NCBI RefSeq assembly: GCF_022394535.1 | Contig: NZ_CP089414.1 | Coordinates: 4,340,001-4,404,000, forward strand | Source of the DNA: Dyella terrae | Lineage (GTDB): Bacteria; Pseudomonadota; Gammaproteobacteria; Xanthomonadales; Rhodanobacteraceae | Reading direction: 5' to 3' | Length of the DNA stretch: 64,000 bases | Shown here: piece by piece, positions 53,028-63,204 of the stretch | How the letters are laid out: each line of letters begins with the position of its first letter | Position numbering within the stretch: position 1 is the stretch's first letter | The notes under the pieces: generated by a model | Seen by the model: the letters and a program-made list of their open reading frames with translations, nothing else | The model's database searches: none | What the model was told of the DNA's origin: nothing | Translations under genes and position numbers: made by a program

Positions 53028-56000
53028 TTACGCGTTGATGTTTATGGCTTCGGCCGTGCCAGCCGTCGCACCGTTCTTGTTGTTCAGAAAATCACCGATA
53101 CGAAACACGCTCAGACCTGGCAGCACGATGTCTGCCTCCCCTAGGTCTTCGCGCCGACCAATGCCGATGGCGACCATGCCCGCGGCGTGGATACTGGCGA
53201 CGCCTGCCGCAGCGTCTTCGACGCCAAGGCAGGCTCCAGGGGCAACGCCGAGTCCTGCAGCGGCCGCCAGGAAAATTTCTGGATCTGGTTTGGAGCGGTC
53301 GATGCGCGCGGCATCGACGACGTAATCGAAGAGGCGGGCGATGCCGAGCCGTTCGAGCAGCAGCGGCGCGTTGCGGCTGGCCGAAGCCAGGCCGACACGC
53401 AGCCCCTTCGCGCGGACGGATTCCACCGCTTCCCGCGCACCGGGTAGCAACTGGTCCGGGCCAAACTGTTCGATGCGTTCGACGTAGTAGCTGTTCTTGC
53501 GCGCTTCGAGGGCACGCTTCTCATGCTCGACATAGGCACGCGGCGCACGTTCAAGCAGGATCTCAAGCGAGCCGCGGCGATCGACACCCTTCATGCGTTG
53601 GGCGATCTGCTCGTCGAACGGGGCGCTGATCTCGTGCGCGAGTTGTTCCCATGCGGCGCGGTGAACCACCGCGGTGTCCGCGATGACGCCATCCAGGTCG
53701 AAGATCACTGCCTGCAATGGTGCCTTGAGCGAAGTCGTTGCATGCGCCATGGCGCGCGACTCGCCGCCTGACAGCTGTATAGGCTGGCCGGCGTGGTGGA
53801 ACGTCACCGAATCGCCGCGCGTGACGGTATAGCGCACGCCCTCCGCATCCACCTCCACACGAAGATGTGCATCGCGCCAGGTGATGCCGAAGCGGTAGCT
53901 GCGCCATGCGCCAGGCAATTGGGGGTGAAGATGCAATTGGCCATCGATCACGCGCATGCCGCCGTAACCCCAGGCAAGCGACAGCCAACTGCCTGCCATG
54001 GCCGCCATGTGCAGGCCGTGTGCCGCGTTGCCGTGCAGGTCGTCCAGGTCCACGCGCAATGTGTCCTGGAAATAGCGCAATGCTTTTTCCGTTTCGCCGA
54101 CTTCAGCCGCCATCACACCAAAGGTGGAGGCCGATAGCGTGGAGTCGTGGACGGTCACGCCTTCGTAGTAGTCGAAATTGCGACGCTTGGCGGCAAGCGA
54201 CACGTCGTCGCCCGCCAGCATCAGTGCCAGCAGGGTATCGGCCTGCTTGCACACCTGATGGCGATAAATGGTGAGCGGGTGCAACTCCAGCAGCAGTGGA
54301 CGCTTGCCCTCGTCGGTGTTGCGGGCAGACATGCGCGGCTTGTCGAGGAAGGTGTCGTCCTGCGGGAAGACGCCCAGTTCCGCGTCTTCCGCGAGATACA
54401 TCAGTTCGGCGGCGCGCTGCCACTGCATGATCTCGAACGGTTCCAGGTCAATGCGGTGCGCGATCTCCGCATAGAGGTCCGGCGCCGATTCGGACAGCCA
54501 ATGCGCCACGGTCGCGGCATCGCGCAAATGCCGTTGCGCCATGCGATTGGTGTAATGGTTGTTGTCGACCAGCGCGGTGTATTCGTCGGGGCCGGTGACG
54601 TCGTGGATGCAGAACGCACCGCTACGACGGGGATTAAAGTGGCCGATGTCCAGCCACACCCGGGCAGTCTCGAACAGCATCTCCGCACCGGCATCACGCA
54701 GAAAGGCCTCGTCGCCCGTGGCATCCACGTAATGGCGGATCGCCCAGGCTACGGCCGCATTGATGTGGTACTGCGCCGAGCCGCTGGGAAAGTAAGCGGA
54801 GCATTCGTCGCCGCTGATGGTGCGCCATGCGTAGAGCGCGCCGCGTGCGTGGTTGAGCTCGCGTGCATGCGCACGGGCTCGAGCCAGCGTGCCATGGCGG
54901 TACATGAGCATGCTGCGCGCCACGTGCGGCGCGAGCGCGACCATTGCCGGCAGCATGAAGACTTCGGCGTCCCAGAAGTAGTGACCTTCATAGCCTTCGC
55001 CGGTCAGCCCCTTGGCCGCCGTGCTGCCTTGTCCGTCGCGGCTGCTGGACTGGAAGACATGGAAAAGGTTGAAGCGCAGCGCCTGCTCAGTGGCCGCATC
55101 GCCCTCGATCGACAGGTCGGCGTTCTGCCACAACTGGGCCAGCTCGCTGCTCTGGCGGGCGAGCAGTTCGTCGTGACCCAGCTCGTGCGCTTTGGTCAGT
55201 TCGCTGGCGGCATGCGCGATCAGCGCATCGTCGGTGTCGTGACCGCCGGGCTGCGTCCAGGCATAGGCGACGTATTTGTCGAGCGTGACCGCCTGTCCCG
55301 GCGACAGCTCGCCTTCGAACACCTGCATCACGCCGTGCTGTGCGAGGTTGGCAAGACGGAAGCGCAGGCTGTTGTCGACCACCGCGTGCTGCTGCATGCA
55401 GGCCACACGGATGTCGCTATGGGTGGTGCGCTGGAGCACGTGAGCCTGGGTGTCGCCGGCCAGCGCATCAGTGGTCACCAAGCCACCGTCGATTCGCGTG
55501 CCGATGCGTGGGTCGTCGCCCTGTTCGGCGGCGTTGCGCACGGTACTGATGGAGGACTCAAGCGTCACCGGGCCGGTGTAGTCGACCGAATGCACGCGAT
55601 AGCGGATGGCCAGCAGGGCGGGGCGATCCAGGCTGACGATGCGCTCGGCTTCGATCAGCAAGGTGGCGCCTTCCGGCGAACGCCAGCGCAGTTGGCGCCG
55701 GTAGCAGCCGTTGCGCAGATCCAGCGCGCGTTCGAAATGCAGCCATTCCCCTTCGCTCAGGCGTACAGGGGTATCGCCTAACCGCAGGTGGATGCGCGTG
55801 CCGTCAGCAACCGGGATGCGTGTGTCGGTGTGGGCGGCGAAACCCGGGAAGCGCTCGTGGTACTCGATGGGCGTGCGTTCCCAGGCGCCGGCGAGGAAAC
55901 AACCCTGACTGGCGCTGTCGCCTTCTTCCAGTCCGCCGCGCACGCCCAGGGCGCCATTGGACAGGGCGAACAGGCTTTCATCCTGAGCGAAGGCGGCGGG

Positions 56001-56087
56001 GTCGGCGTTGTGGCTGGTCACGACCCAGGCGTCGCGCAGGGCATGACCGTGGGGCGGCAAGATCTGCGCCGTTTCTCGATGATCCAA
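53028..56087 (-). CDS. GH65 alpha-glucobiose phosphorylase fused to beta-phosphoglucomutase
   Basis: 1019 residues from TTG 56085-56087, chosen for the GGGGAGAGGA site four bases before it; an ATG at 56180 would lie inside the operator. Residues about 1-770 are a GH65 inverting phosphorylase, with the general acid Glu502 in DVTGPDEYTALVDNNHYTN and phosphate-site HDSTLSASTFG. Residues about 790-1000 are an HAD beta-phosphoglucomutase (FDLDGVIADT: Asp797, Asp799; GLASASRN; KPDPEIFL; GVEDAAAGV). It phosphorolyses maltose, trehalose, kojibiose or nigerose to glucose plus beta-glucose-1-phosphate and converts the latter to glucose-6-phosphate. No signal peptide is present, so it is cytosolic. The exact disaccharide cannot be assigned. 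Confidence 0.9.
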   Translation of the reverse strand: MDHRETAQILPPHGHALRDAWVVTSHNADPAAFAQDESLFALSNGALGVRGGLEEGDSASQGCFLAGAWERTPIEYHERFPGFAAHTDTRIPVADGTRIHLRLGDTPVRLSEGEWLHFERALDLRNGCYRRQLRWRSPEGATLLIEAERIVSLDRPALLAIRYRVHSVDYTGPVTLESSISTVRNAAEQGDDPRIGTRIDGGLVTTDALAGDTQAHVLQRTTHSDIRVACMQQHAVVDNSLRFRLANLAQHGVMQVFEGELSPGQAVTLDKYVAYAWTQPGGHDTDDALIAHAASELTKAHELGHDELLARQSSELAQLWQNADLSIEGDAATEQALRFNLFHVFQSSSRDGQGSTAAKGLTGEGYEGHYFWDAEVFMLPAMVALAPHVARSMLMYRHGTLARARAHARELNHARGALYAWRTISGDECSAYFPSGSAQYHINAAVAWAIRHYVDATGDEAFLRDAGAEMLFETARVWLDIGHFNPRRSGAFCIHDVTGPDEYTALVDNNHYTNRMAQRHLRDAATVAHWLSESAPDLYAEIAHRIDLEPFEIMQWQRAAELMYLAEDAELGVFPQDDTFLDKPRMSARNTDEGKRPLLLELHPLTIYRHQVCKQADTLLALMLAGDDVSLAAKRRNFDYYEGVTVHDSTLSASTFGVMAAEVGETEKALRYFQDTLRVDLDDLHGNAAHGLHMAAMAGSWLSLAWGYGGMRVIDGQLHLHPQLPGAWRSYRFGITWRDAHLRVEVDAEGVRYTVTRGDSVTFHHAGQPIQLSGGESRAMAHATTSLKAPLQAVIFDLDGVIADTAVVHRAAWEQLAHEISAPFDEQIAQRMKGVDRRGSLEILLERAPRAYVEHEKRALEARKNSYYVERIEQFGPDQLLPGAREAVESVRAKGLRVGLASASRNAPLLLERLGIARLFDYVVDAARIDRSKPDPEIFLAAAAGLGVAPGACLGVEDAAAGVASIHAAGMVAIGIGRREDLGEADIVLPGLSVFRIGDFLNNKNGATAGTAEAININA

Positions 56088-56173
56088 CGTGTCCTCTCCC
56101 CACCTTTTGATGTTTCCGGTAGGCCGATAAATCGTGTGGGCCGACCGTAGGTTCTTATGTGGGGCGGAGCTTC

Positions 56174-56217
56174 GCAGCAATTGATATCGATATCAAGACA
56201 TCGATATCAATTGCTGC
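56174..56217. promoter_or_regulatory. Long inverted repeat with two ATCGAT operators
   Basis: Perfect 18-base arms (GCAGCAATTGATATCGAT and its complement) flank an eight-base spacer. Inside lie a perfect 16-base palindrome TTGATATCGATATCAA (56181-56196) and a second, half-degenerate ATCGATATC site (56200-56212). It lies upstream of the GH65 gene and is the probable binding site of the divergent LacI protein. Confidence 0.75.
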
Positions 56218-56251
56218 GACACAACATAGTTGCGTATGATATCGATATCAT
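56211..56251 (+). promoter_or_regulatory. Promoter and operator of the divergent LacI gene
   Basis: A perfect palindrome ATGATATCGATATCAT (56236-56251) repeats the ATCGAT core of 56181. TTGCTG (56211-56216) and TATGAT (56235-56240), 18 bases apart, form a -35/-10 pair overlapping it, which fits autorepression. Confidence 0.6.
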
Positions 56252-56442
56252 GCACGGACGTTGTGCCATGAGACGTTGGCGACTTGCGGCACAAGCTTGC
56301 GGTATCGGGGCAATGGGCTTCCATTCGTGATTCCGTGCGGCGTTGGACGTTGAAGAGGCAAACCGCGACACTGTCCCGGTTTGCCAGGATTGGCCGGCGT
56401 GCGAAGCCCGCGCGACCGTTCACAAGACACCGGGGCCAAGTC

Positions 56443-57450
56443 TTGAGTCGTCACCAAAAGAACCGCCAGGGCGCCACGCCTTCCGTCAGTCTCACGATGG
56501 CGGATCTGGCGAAGGTGGCCGGGGTATCCAAGATCACCGTTTCGCGGGCGCTGAGCGACAGCCCGTTGGTCAATCACGAGACGCGTGAGCGCGTGCAGCA
56601 GCTCGCCCACGAGTTGGGCTACAAGCTCAATGTCAGCGCGCGCAACCTGCGCCTGCGCCGCAGCCATACGGTGGCGGTGATCGTGGAGATGAAACCCTCA
56701 CACGATCGCACCATGTTCGATCCCTATCCGCTGGTCTTGCTGGGCGGTATTTCCCAGGAGCTGACAGCGCATGGCTTTAGCGTGCTGCTGACCACCCGCC
56801 AGGGCGCCACCGCCGCGGCCGTGCAGGCGGCGGACGGGCTGATCCTGCTGGGCCAGGGCTCGCGCCAGGACGCGGTGCGCCGATTCGACAAGCTGGGCTT
56901 GCCAATGGTGGTGTGGGGTGCGCCGGGCGACGAGCATGTCGTGGTGGGCAGCGACAACCGCCAGGGCGGCAACGCGGTGGCGGAACACTTCATCCGTCTC
57001 GGACGTCGTCATCCCGTGTTCGTCGGCAACCCCAACCATCCGGAAATCTTCGAGCGCCTCACTGGTTTCGTGGATGCGCTGGCCGCCCACGGCATCAAGC
57101 CGCTGCTGATTCGGCGCGATGAATTCACCCTGGCCTCCGGCATGGACGCCATGCATTCGCTGATGGATCGCGGCGTGCCGTTCGACGCTGTGTTCGCGTG
57201 CAGCGACTTGCTGGCGATGGGCGCCATCCGTGCACTCAATCAATTGGGGCGTGATGTGCCCGGTGATGTGTCTGTGGTGGGTTACGACGACATGCCGTTG
57301 GCTGCGAGTTTCCTGCCGCCGTTGAGTTCGGTACGACAGGACTGGCAGGAGGGCGGCACGCTGCTGGCGCGCAAGGTGTTGGCGATGATCAACGACGAGC
57401 CCGAGCAATCGGAAACTTTGCCGGTCGAGCTGATCGTTCGCGAAACCTGA
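56443..57450 (+). CDS. LacI-family regulator of the glucobiose operon
   Basis: 335 residues if TTG 56443 is the start. The frame is open upstream to a TTG at 56284, but those residues are Arg-rich without family similarity; ATG 56498 is too late for the HTH. HTH: LTMADLAKVAGVSKITVSRAL; hinge: KLNVSARNLRLRR; effector domain follows to RPVELIVRET-like end. It is divergent from the GH65 operon with ATCGAT palindromes between them, so local repression relieved by a disaccharide or its product is likely. Confidence 0.86.
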   Translation: MSRHQKNRQGATPSVSLTMADLAKVAGVSKITVSRALSDSPLVNHETRERVQQLAHELGYKLNVSARNLRLRRSHTVAVIVEMKPSHDRTMFDPYPLVLLGGISQELTAHGFSVLLTTRQGATAAAVQAADGLILLGQGSRQDAVRRFDKLGLPMVVWGAPGDEHVVVGSDNRQGGNAVAEHFIRLGRRHPVFVGNPNHPEIFERLTGFVDALAAHGIKPLLIRRDEFTLASGMDAMHSLMDRGVPFDAVFACSDLLAMGAIRALNQLGRDVPGDVSVVGYDDMPLAASFLPPLSSVRQDWQEGGTLLARKVLAMINDEPEQSETLPVELIVRET

Positions 57451-57469
57451 GTTGCGGAGCGGCGATTTA

Positions 57470-57610
57470 GAGCCGCTAACAAAACGTAGCGAGCGGCCGT
57501 CAGGTGGGTGCGGACGGCGCGGAGGAGCCGGAGTGTACTTGTCGTACATGAGGATTCCGAGCACCGGCCGCGCCCGCCTGACGGTCGCGCAGTAGTTTTG
57601 TTAGCAGCTC
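57470..57610. repeat. 141-bp inverted-repeat (MITE-like) element at the pilS junction
   Basis: Terminal 16-base arms GAGCCGCTAACAAAAC and GTTTTGTTAGCAGCTC pair at 15 of 16 positions. Inner segments also pair (GGCCGTCAGG with CCTGACGGTC and GGTGCGG with CCGCGCC), so the whole unit can fold into one long hairpin. It fills the gap between the LacI stop (57450) and the pilS stop (57611). I recall similar repeats in many Xanthomonadales and Burkholderiales genomes. It may also end both transcripts. Confidence 0.7.
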
Positions 57611-59314
57611 TTAGCCAGTCGCCGCCGTGTCGCCCGTTGCCTTGCCCATCCGCGCCGGTGTCAGTACCAAGCGAAAACAACTGCCACCACCGGCGACGCG
57701 CACGTATTCCAGCGATGCCTGATTCGCTTCGCTCATCTGACGTGCCAGGTAGAGGCCCAGGCCCGTGCCGTACTCATGCGTGGTGTAGAACGGCTCGAAA
57801 ATCTGCGCCGCGACCTTCGGTGCGATGCCCGGGCCGCGATCGATCACTTCCAGAATCGGCACGCCGTGCTCGCCATGGCGCGCCACCACCATCACGCGGG
57901 CGGGTTCGCCCGGCATGCGGCCGTAGCGCAGGGCGTTCTGCACGAGGTTCCACACCACCTGCTGCAACTGTTGAGGGTCGGCCACGGCCGCCACCGGCGT
58001 ACTGGCCTGGATGACGCGCAGGGAGTCTTCGCCCAGGTCGTTGCCTTGGCGGTACTCGTCCACAAACTGATTGGCCCAGCTGCCGAGATCCAGCGTTTCC
58101 GGGCGTGAGCGCTCGCGCCGCGACAGTTGCAGGATGTTCTCAATGATCTCGTTCAAGCGCACGCAGTGGTTGTTGATGATCTCCACCATGCGTTGGTCGG
58201 TTGGCGGGAGGTCTTCCGACTCGGCCAGCAACTGCGCCGAGTAACGGATCGCGGCCAGCGGGTTGCGGATCTCATGCGCAATGGAGGCGGACAGGCGCCC
58301 GAGCGAGCTGAGTGTCAGCTCCTCGGCGCGGCGTGACACCAGCGAGGTGTCGTCCAGGAAGATCAGTACGTGCGAGTCGTCATTCGGCGCCAGTCGGCTG
58401 AAGCGAGGCACCACTTCGGGCACGCCGTCGGCCAATTGGGTGGCGGATTCGTCGAGCTTGCCGGAGGTTATCCAGTGGTACAGGCGGCGAGAGAGCTCCG
58501 ATGCCACGCGGCCCAGGTCGCGTTGGTCAGCGGCAGGGTTGCCCAGCAACATCCACGCCGATTCGTTCATCTGATGGATGCGGTTGGCGTCATCCACCAG
58601 CAGCACACCGGTCTTCATGCGGCGGATGATCAGCTCGTTGACCTGCGCCAGGTTGGCCAGGTCCACGCCGCGCTGTTCGGCTAGCGCCTCGCTGGCGCGG
58701 ATCTGCCGGCTTAGCACGTAGCACAGCACCGTGATGGCGAAGTAGGCGAGGCCGAACAGGCTCGATTCGAGCAGCTCCCGGTCCATGCCGGCCTGCCCGT
58801 GTTGCACTTCGAGGACCGAATGGCCGATCACGCCCAGGGTGGCCAGTGCCGCGAAGAAACAGGACAGGCGCAGCGGCAGGATCAGCGCGCCGGCCGCCAG
58901 GTTCACTGCCAGCATCATGGCGATGCCGATGCGGGCGTCGTGCATGGTGATGATGGCCAGCACTGCCGCGATGATGTCCACCACCAGGGAGGCCGACACT
59001 GTCCAGCGGATCCATGGGGTGGCTCGCCGGGTCAGCGATAGTGTGCCGAGCGCGAACAACAGGAACAGTACGGCCACACCCCGGGCCAGGCCGACATCGG
59101 CCAGTTTGGGCCAGCCGAGAGTGGTCGGGCTCAGGGCCAGGCCGGTGTAGACCAGGGCCTGGGCCAGGCGGAAACAATTGAGGAACAAAAGCTCATGGCG
59201 CGCCGCCTCAGGGGCTGGGCGGGCGGTGGGGTAGGCAGGCTGCACGGTGCTAGACACCTGGCGGGCTCTTATTGGTCTGAGGGCAGTCTGAACCAGTATA
59301 GACGGGCCTTTCAC
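57611..59314 (-). CDS. pilS: PilS-type sensor histidine kinase
   Basis: Up to 567 residues from ATG 59314; GTG 59257 (548 residues) may be the true start, as a TATACT box lies between. Six membrane helices occupy about residues 45-215. LANLAQVNELIIRRMKTGVLLVDD is the typical PilS linker into a PAS domain; HisKA is SASIAHEIRNPLAAIRYSA and HATPase ends GTGLGLYLARQM. PilS signals to PilR for pilin expression. It is divergent from sucC, as in xanthomonads, but pilR does not follow it here. Confidence 0.87.
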   Translation of the reverse strand: MKGPSILVQTALRPIRARQVSSTVQPAYPTARPAPEAARHELLFLNCFRLAQALVYTGLALSPTTLGWPKLADVGLARGVAVLFLLFALGTLSLTRRATPWIRWTVSASLVVDIIAAVLAIITMHDARIGIAMMLAVNLAAGALILPLRLSCFFAALATLGVIGHSVLEVQHGQAGMDRELLESSLFGLAYFAITVLCYVLSRQIRASEALAEQRGVDLANLAQVNELIIRRMKTGVLLVDDANRIHQMNESAWMLLGNPAADQRDLGRVASELSRRLYHWITSGKLDESATQLADGVPEVVPRFSRLAPNDDSHVLIFLDDTSLVSRRAEELTLSSLGRLSASIAHEIRNPLAAIRYSAQLLAESEDLPPTDQRMVEIINNHCVRLNEIIENILQLSRRERSRPETLDLGSWANQFVDEYRQGNDLGEDSLRVIQASTPVAAVADPQQLQQVVWNLVQNALRYGRMPGEPARVMVVARHGEHGVPILEVIDRGPGIAPKVAAQIFEPFYTTHEYGTGLGLYLARQMSEANQASLEYVRVAGGGSCFRLVLTPARMGKATGDTAATG

Positions 59315-59553
59315 AGTCTGTGGGAGACGGCCGTCAACCGGCGTCGGAATCCCCCTCTGGTGGCCGGCCCCTTTCCATCGGGGGCCGCTGCTGCGAAAAT
59401 ACCGGGCCGTATTGCGCGGTTTTCGTCATGTCGACAGGCCTGACGGCGGCGCACTGCATCCGGCAGCGCAGCTTTACTCCGCCGTCGTTCCCCTGACCGT
59501 CAGGCCCCCACAGCCCGACGGCCACCATGTTTCCCCGTACCCTCGAGGTATCC

Positions 59554-60717
59554 ATGAATTTCCACGAGTACCAGGCCAAAGAATTGTTCGCGAAGTACGG
59601 CATTGCCGTGCCCCCGGGCAAGGTCGCCAACTCTCCCGATGCCGCTGTCGACGCCGCCAAGCACCTTGGTGGCACGCAGTGGATGGTCAAGGCACAGATT
59701 CACGCAGGCGGCCGCGGCAAGGCCGGCGGCGTCAAGTTCTGCAAGAGCCTCGACGACGTGCGCGCAGCTGCCAAGGGCATGCTGGGCACCAACATGGAAA
59801 CCTACCAGTCTGCCGGCCGTGCGCTGCCGGTGAACCTGGTGCTGGTCACCGACGCGACCAACATCGCCAAGGAACTGTACCTGTCGATTCTGACGGACCG
59901 TGACAGCAAGTCCATCTCGTTCATCGCCTCCAAGCACGGCGGCGTGGACATCGAGCAGGTCGCCAAGGACACCCCGGAAGACATCCACACCATCGTGGTG
60001 GACTTCGTGGAAGGTTTGCAGCCGTACCAGTGCCGCGAGCTCGGCTTCGCCATGGACCTCAATGCGAAGCAGGTCGGCCAGCTGACCAAGATCATGCTGG
60101 GCCTGTACAAGCTGTTCAACGAGAAGGACCTGGCCCTGGTCGAGCTGAACCCGCTCGCCATTCTCGAAGACGGCAACCTCGCCGCCCTCGACGGCAAGGT
60201 CAACTCCGACGACAACGCCGAATTCCGTCACCCGGATCTGGCCGCCATGCGCGACCTGACCCAGGAAGACGCGGCTGAGGCCGCTGCCGTGCAGCACAAC
60301 CTCAACTACGTGACGATGGACGGCACCATCGGTTGCATGGTCAACGGCGCAGGCCTGGCCATGGCCACCATGGACGTGATCCAGCTGGCAGGCGGCGAGC
60401 CGGCCAACTTCCTCGACGTCGGCGGCGGCGCCACCAAGGAACGCGTCACCGAGGCGTTCAAGCTCATCCTCTCCTCCGACAAGGTGAAGGCCATTCTGGT
60501 CAACATCTTCGGCGGCATCGTGCGTTGCGACCTGATCGCCGAAGGCATCATCGCGGCCGTGAAGGAAGTGGGTCTGAAGATCCCCGTTGTGGTTCGCCTG
60601 CAGGGCACCAACGTGGAGCTGGGCCGCGAACTGCTCGCCAACTCCGGCCTGGCGATCACGCCGGCCGACGATCTCAACGATGCGGCGCAGAAAGCCGTGG
60701 CTGCGGCCAAGGCCTGA
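59554..60717 (+). CDS. sucC: Succinyl-CoA synthetase beta subunit
   Basis: 387 residues from ATG 59554 (GAGGT site), usual length 388. [17 protein letters not shown] is the conserved start, [19 protein letters not shown] the ATP-grasp loop, and [12 protein letters not shown] plus [17 protein letters not shown] the CoA-ligase segment. It forms the heterotetramer with SucD in the TCA cycle. It lies 14 bases upstream of sucD. Confidence 0.97.
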   Translation: MNFHEYQAKELFAKYGIAVPPGKVANSPDAAVDAAKHLGGTQWMVKAQIHAGGRGKAGGVKFCKSLDDVRAAAKGMLGTNMETYQSAGRALPVNLVLVTDATNIAKELYLSILTDRDSKSISFIASKHGGVDIEQVAKDTPEDIHTIVVDFVEGLQPYQCRELGFAMDLNAKQVGQLTKIMLGLYKLFNEKDLALVELNPLAILEDGNLAALDGKVNSDDNAEFRHPDLAAMRDLTQEDAAEAAAVQHNLNYVTMDGTIGCMVNGAGLAMATMDVIQLAGGEPANFLDVGGGATKERVTEAFKLILSSDKVKAILVNIFGGIVRCDLIAEGIIAAVKEVGLKIPVVVRLQGTNVELGRELLANSGLAITPADDLNDAAQKAVAAAKA

Positions 60718-60731
60718 GGAGCAACTGAACC

Positions 60732-61607
<876 letters not shown>

Positions 61608-61633
61608 TTCGGGTTTTTACAACCGATATGAAG

Positions 61634-61661
61634 AGGGCCGCAGCGATGCGGCCCTTTTTCT
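61634..61661 (+). terminator. Rho-independent terminator after sucCD
   Basis: AGGGCCGC / GCGGCCCT stem with six-base loop and a TTTTTC tail, 26 bases after the sucD stop. Confidence 0.88.
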
Positions 61662-61911
61662 TTGCTTGGAAAAGTTGCGCTGCATGAGGATGTCCGCGTA
61701 CCGCATTACCCGTCGCTTCTGTCATCGCGGCCACATGATCAGGCCGAGGAAGAAAGTGCCGGCCTTGCAGATTGATCTCATGGAAATGCACGGTTGATGC
61801 CTGGAAAATCGCTGTCTCCCTGATGGCTGCTGGTCTCGCGCGAGTTCGATGCGCGAGACATGGCCTTGCCTTTCGTTGGGACAAAGCAAATTCATTTGGA
61901 ATTTCAGGCGT
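61662..61911 (+). other. Intergenic stretch after sucCD
   Basis: No gene or clear regulatory motif seen in these 250 bases; the downstream small ORF could extend to 61849 in frame but without a ribosome site. Confidence 0.4.
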
Positions 61912-62121
61912 ATGTTGCAAGGTTTTCGTTACTGGTTCCTGGCTCCAGCGTTCATGGTTGTGGGCCTCGTGTTTGCCTATATGGGCTATGTCCACGCGTC
62001 GCCTTTCTCGATGGCGAAACCGCGGATCCGCATAAGCACTTTTGGCCGGCAAAGACGAGCTGCAGTCGTGCTGTCCGTTTTCTTTGCTGATCACGCATGG
62101 CAAGCCGGACGGAGGCAATGA
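61912..62121 (+). CDS. Small predicted membrane protein
   Basis: 69 residues from ATG 61912 (CAGG a few bases upstream). One hydrophobic helix (YWFLAPAFMVVGLVFAYMGYV) is followed by a basic tail. The TGA at 62119-62121 is one base before the next ATG, and the GGAGG ribosome site of that gene lies inside this ORF, so coupling is possible. I do not recognise the family; the second half is less protein-like. Confidence 0.45.
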   Translation: MLQGFRYWFLAPAFMVVGLVFAYMGYVHASPFSMAKPRIRISTFGRQRRAAVVLSVFFADHAWQAGRRQ

Positions 62122-62122
62122 C

Positions 62123-62945
62123 ATGAAAACGCTGCGTGGAATTCTGATGGCTGGCCTCACCCTAACGGGGATGGCGTGGATGTCGGCAAGCGTTGCTACC
62201 GAGTTACCTGACAAGACGGCCGAGGGCTGGTATTGGAAACTTCAATCCGCGGGCAAAGCGAATTCGAGCAACGACTTTGAGGTCGCCGCCCGGCGCGGCG
62301 AACAACTCCTGGTGTGGGATGACGGCAAGCAGGCTCAATATGCCGACTATGTGATCTTGTTGGTGCCCGCTTCCTTCGAGCAGGTGCAGCCAGTCGTGCA
62401 GGCGGCATTGGCGCCGCTGGGAACATTCCGGAGCGATAGCGCAGGGTCAGTAGAGAATCTTTCAGCATCCTGGAAGAAGCTATGGATGTCTCGGCATCCC
62501 GAACTGAAAGCTTCCGCAAGCGATGTCCTGGGGCAGATCACGTACGCTTCGTGGAGTGCGCACCAGGTACGGAAGAGCGGCTTCGCCAACAGGCACACGA
62601 GCGAGCTCTACGTGGGTGTGGCGGATCGGACCATGGTGTTCGACCATCCTGCAACGATCGTCGTCCTGAGTCAGCGAGATGTACGACCCGATCCGGAATA
62701 CAGCTTCTTCAAGGAGTGGCGCAGTGACATCGGGGGGGCTTGGCATGGACTCGGGAGCAGCAGGAGATGGAACGACCTATGTCGACGTTGTTCCGGGTCC
62801 GGTATTTACGGCACTGCAGAATGCCTTGACTGCGCTTCAGGTCGACCTGGAGATCGCAGCCATGCCCAGCGCCTGGCTGCAGGGCGAAGACCGTTACCCG
62901 ATGCTACTGCCGCTGGTTGGGACCATTCATCGCGAATACGAATGA
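62123..62945 (+). pseudogene. Exported hypothetical protein, frameshifted in a G run
   Basis: The reading frame from ATG 62123 (GGAGG site) has a signal peptide and reaches FKEWRSDIGG, then continues sensibly only in the next frame (GLGMDSGAAGDGTTYVDVVP to the stop at 62943-62945). The switch is a run of seven G at 62732-62738; six would keep one frame of about 273 residues. Family not recognised. Base miscall, mutation or phase variation are all possible. Confidence 0.65.
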
Positions 62946-63204
62946 CCTGCTGCTGCGCATGGATCGCATGACCGTTAGCGATGCTCGCGAAGTCCCTTGT
63001 GTGCGGCATCTAGCCGGGTGTTCGTTACCGTCGACAACGTGGTCGGATAGCTGGTAGGCGTATTGCTTGCCCTTGCCTTGCCATGGCCCCAGCGGTTCCA
63101 CAGTGGCTTGACCGGGCGTGATCTCAGCAGCCGCTGACAAACGGTCGCAGCGGCATGATGGGCGCGAAGCGCTTTCCTTCCGGGATCGTCGTGTTTTGAA
63201 GAGC

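Noticed and set aside
54147..55781. 544-residue plus-strand ORF
   Set aside because: Antisense to the GH65 gene with no recognisable domain.
62042..62122. Upstream start for the frameshifted exported protein
   Set aside because: No ribosome site and no signal peptide; ATG 62123 has both.
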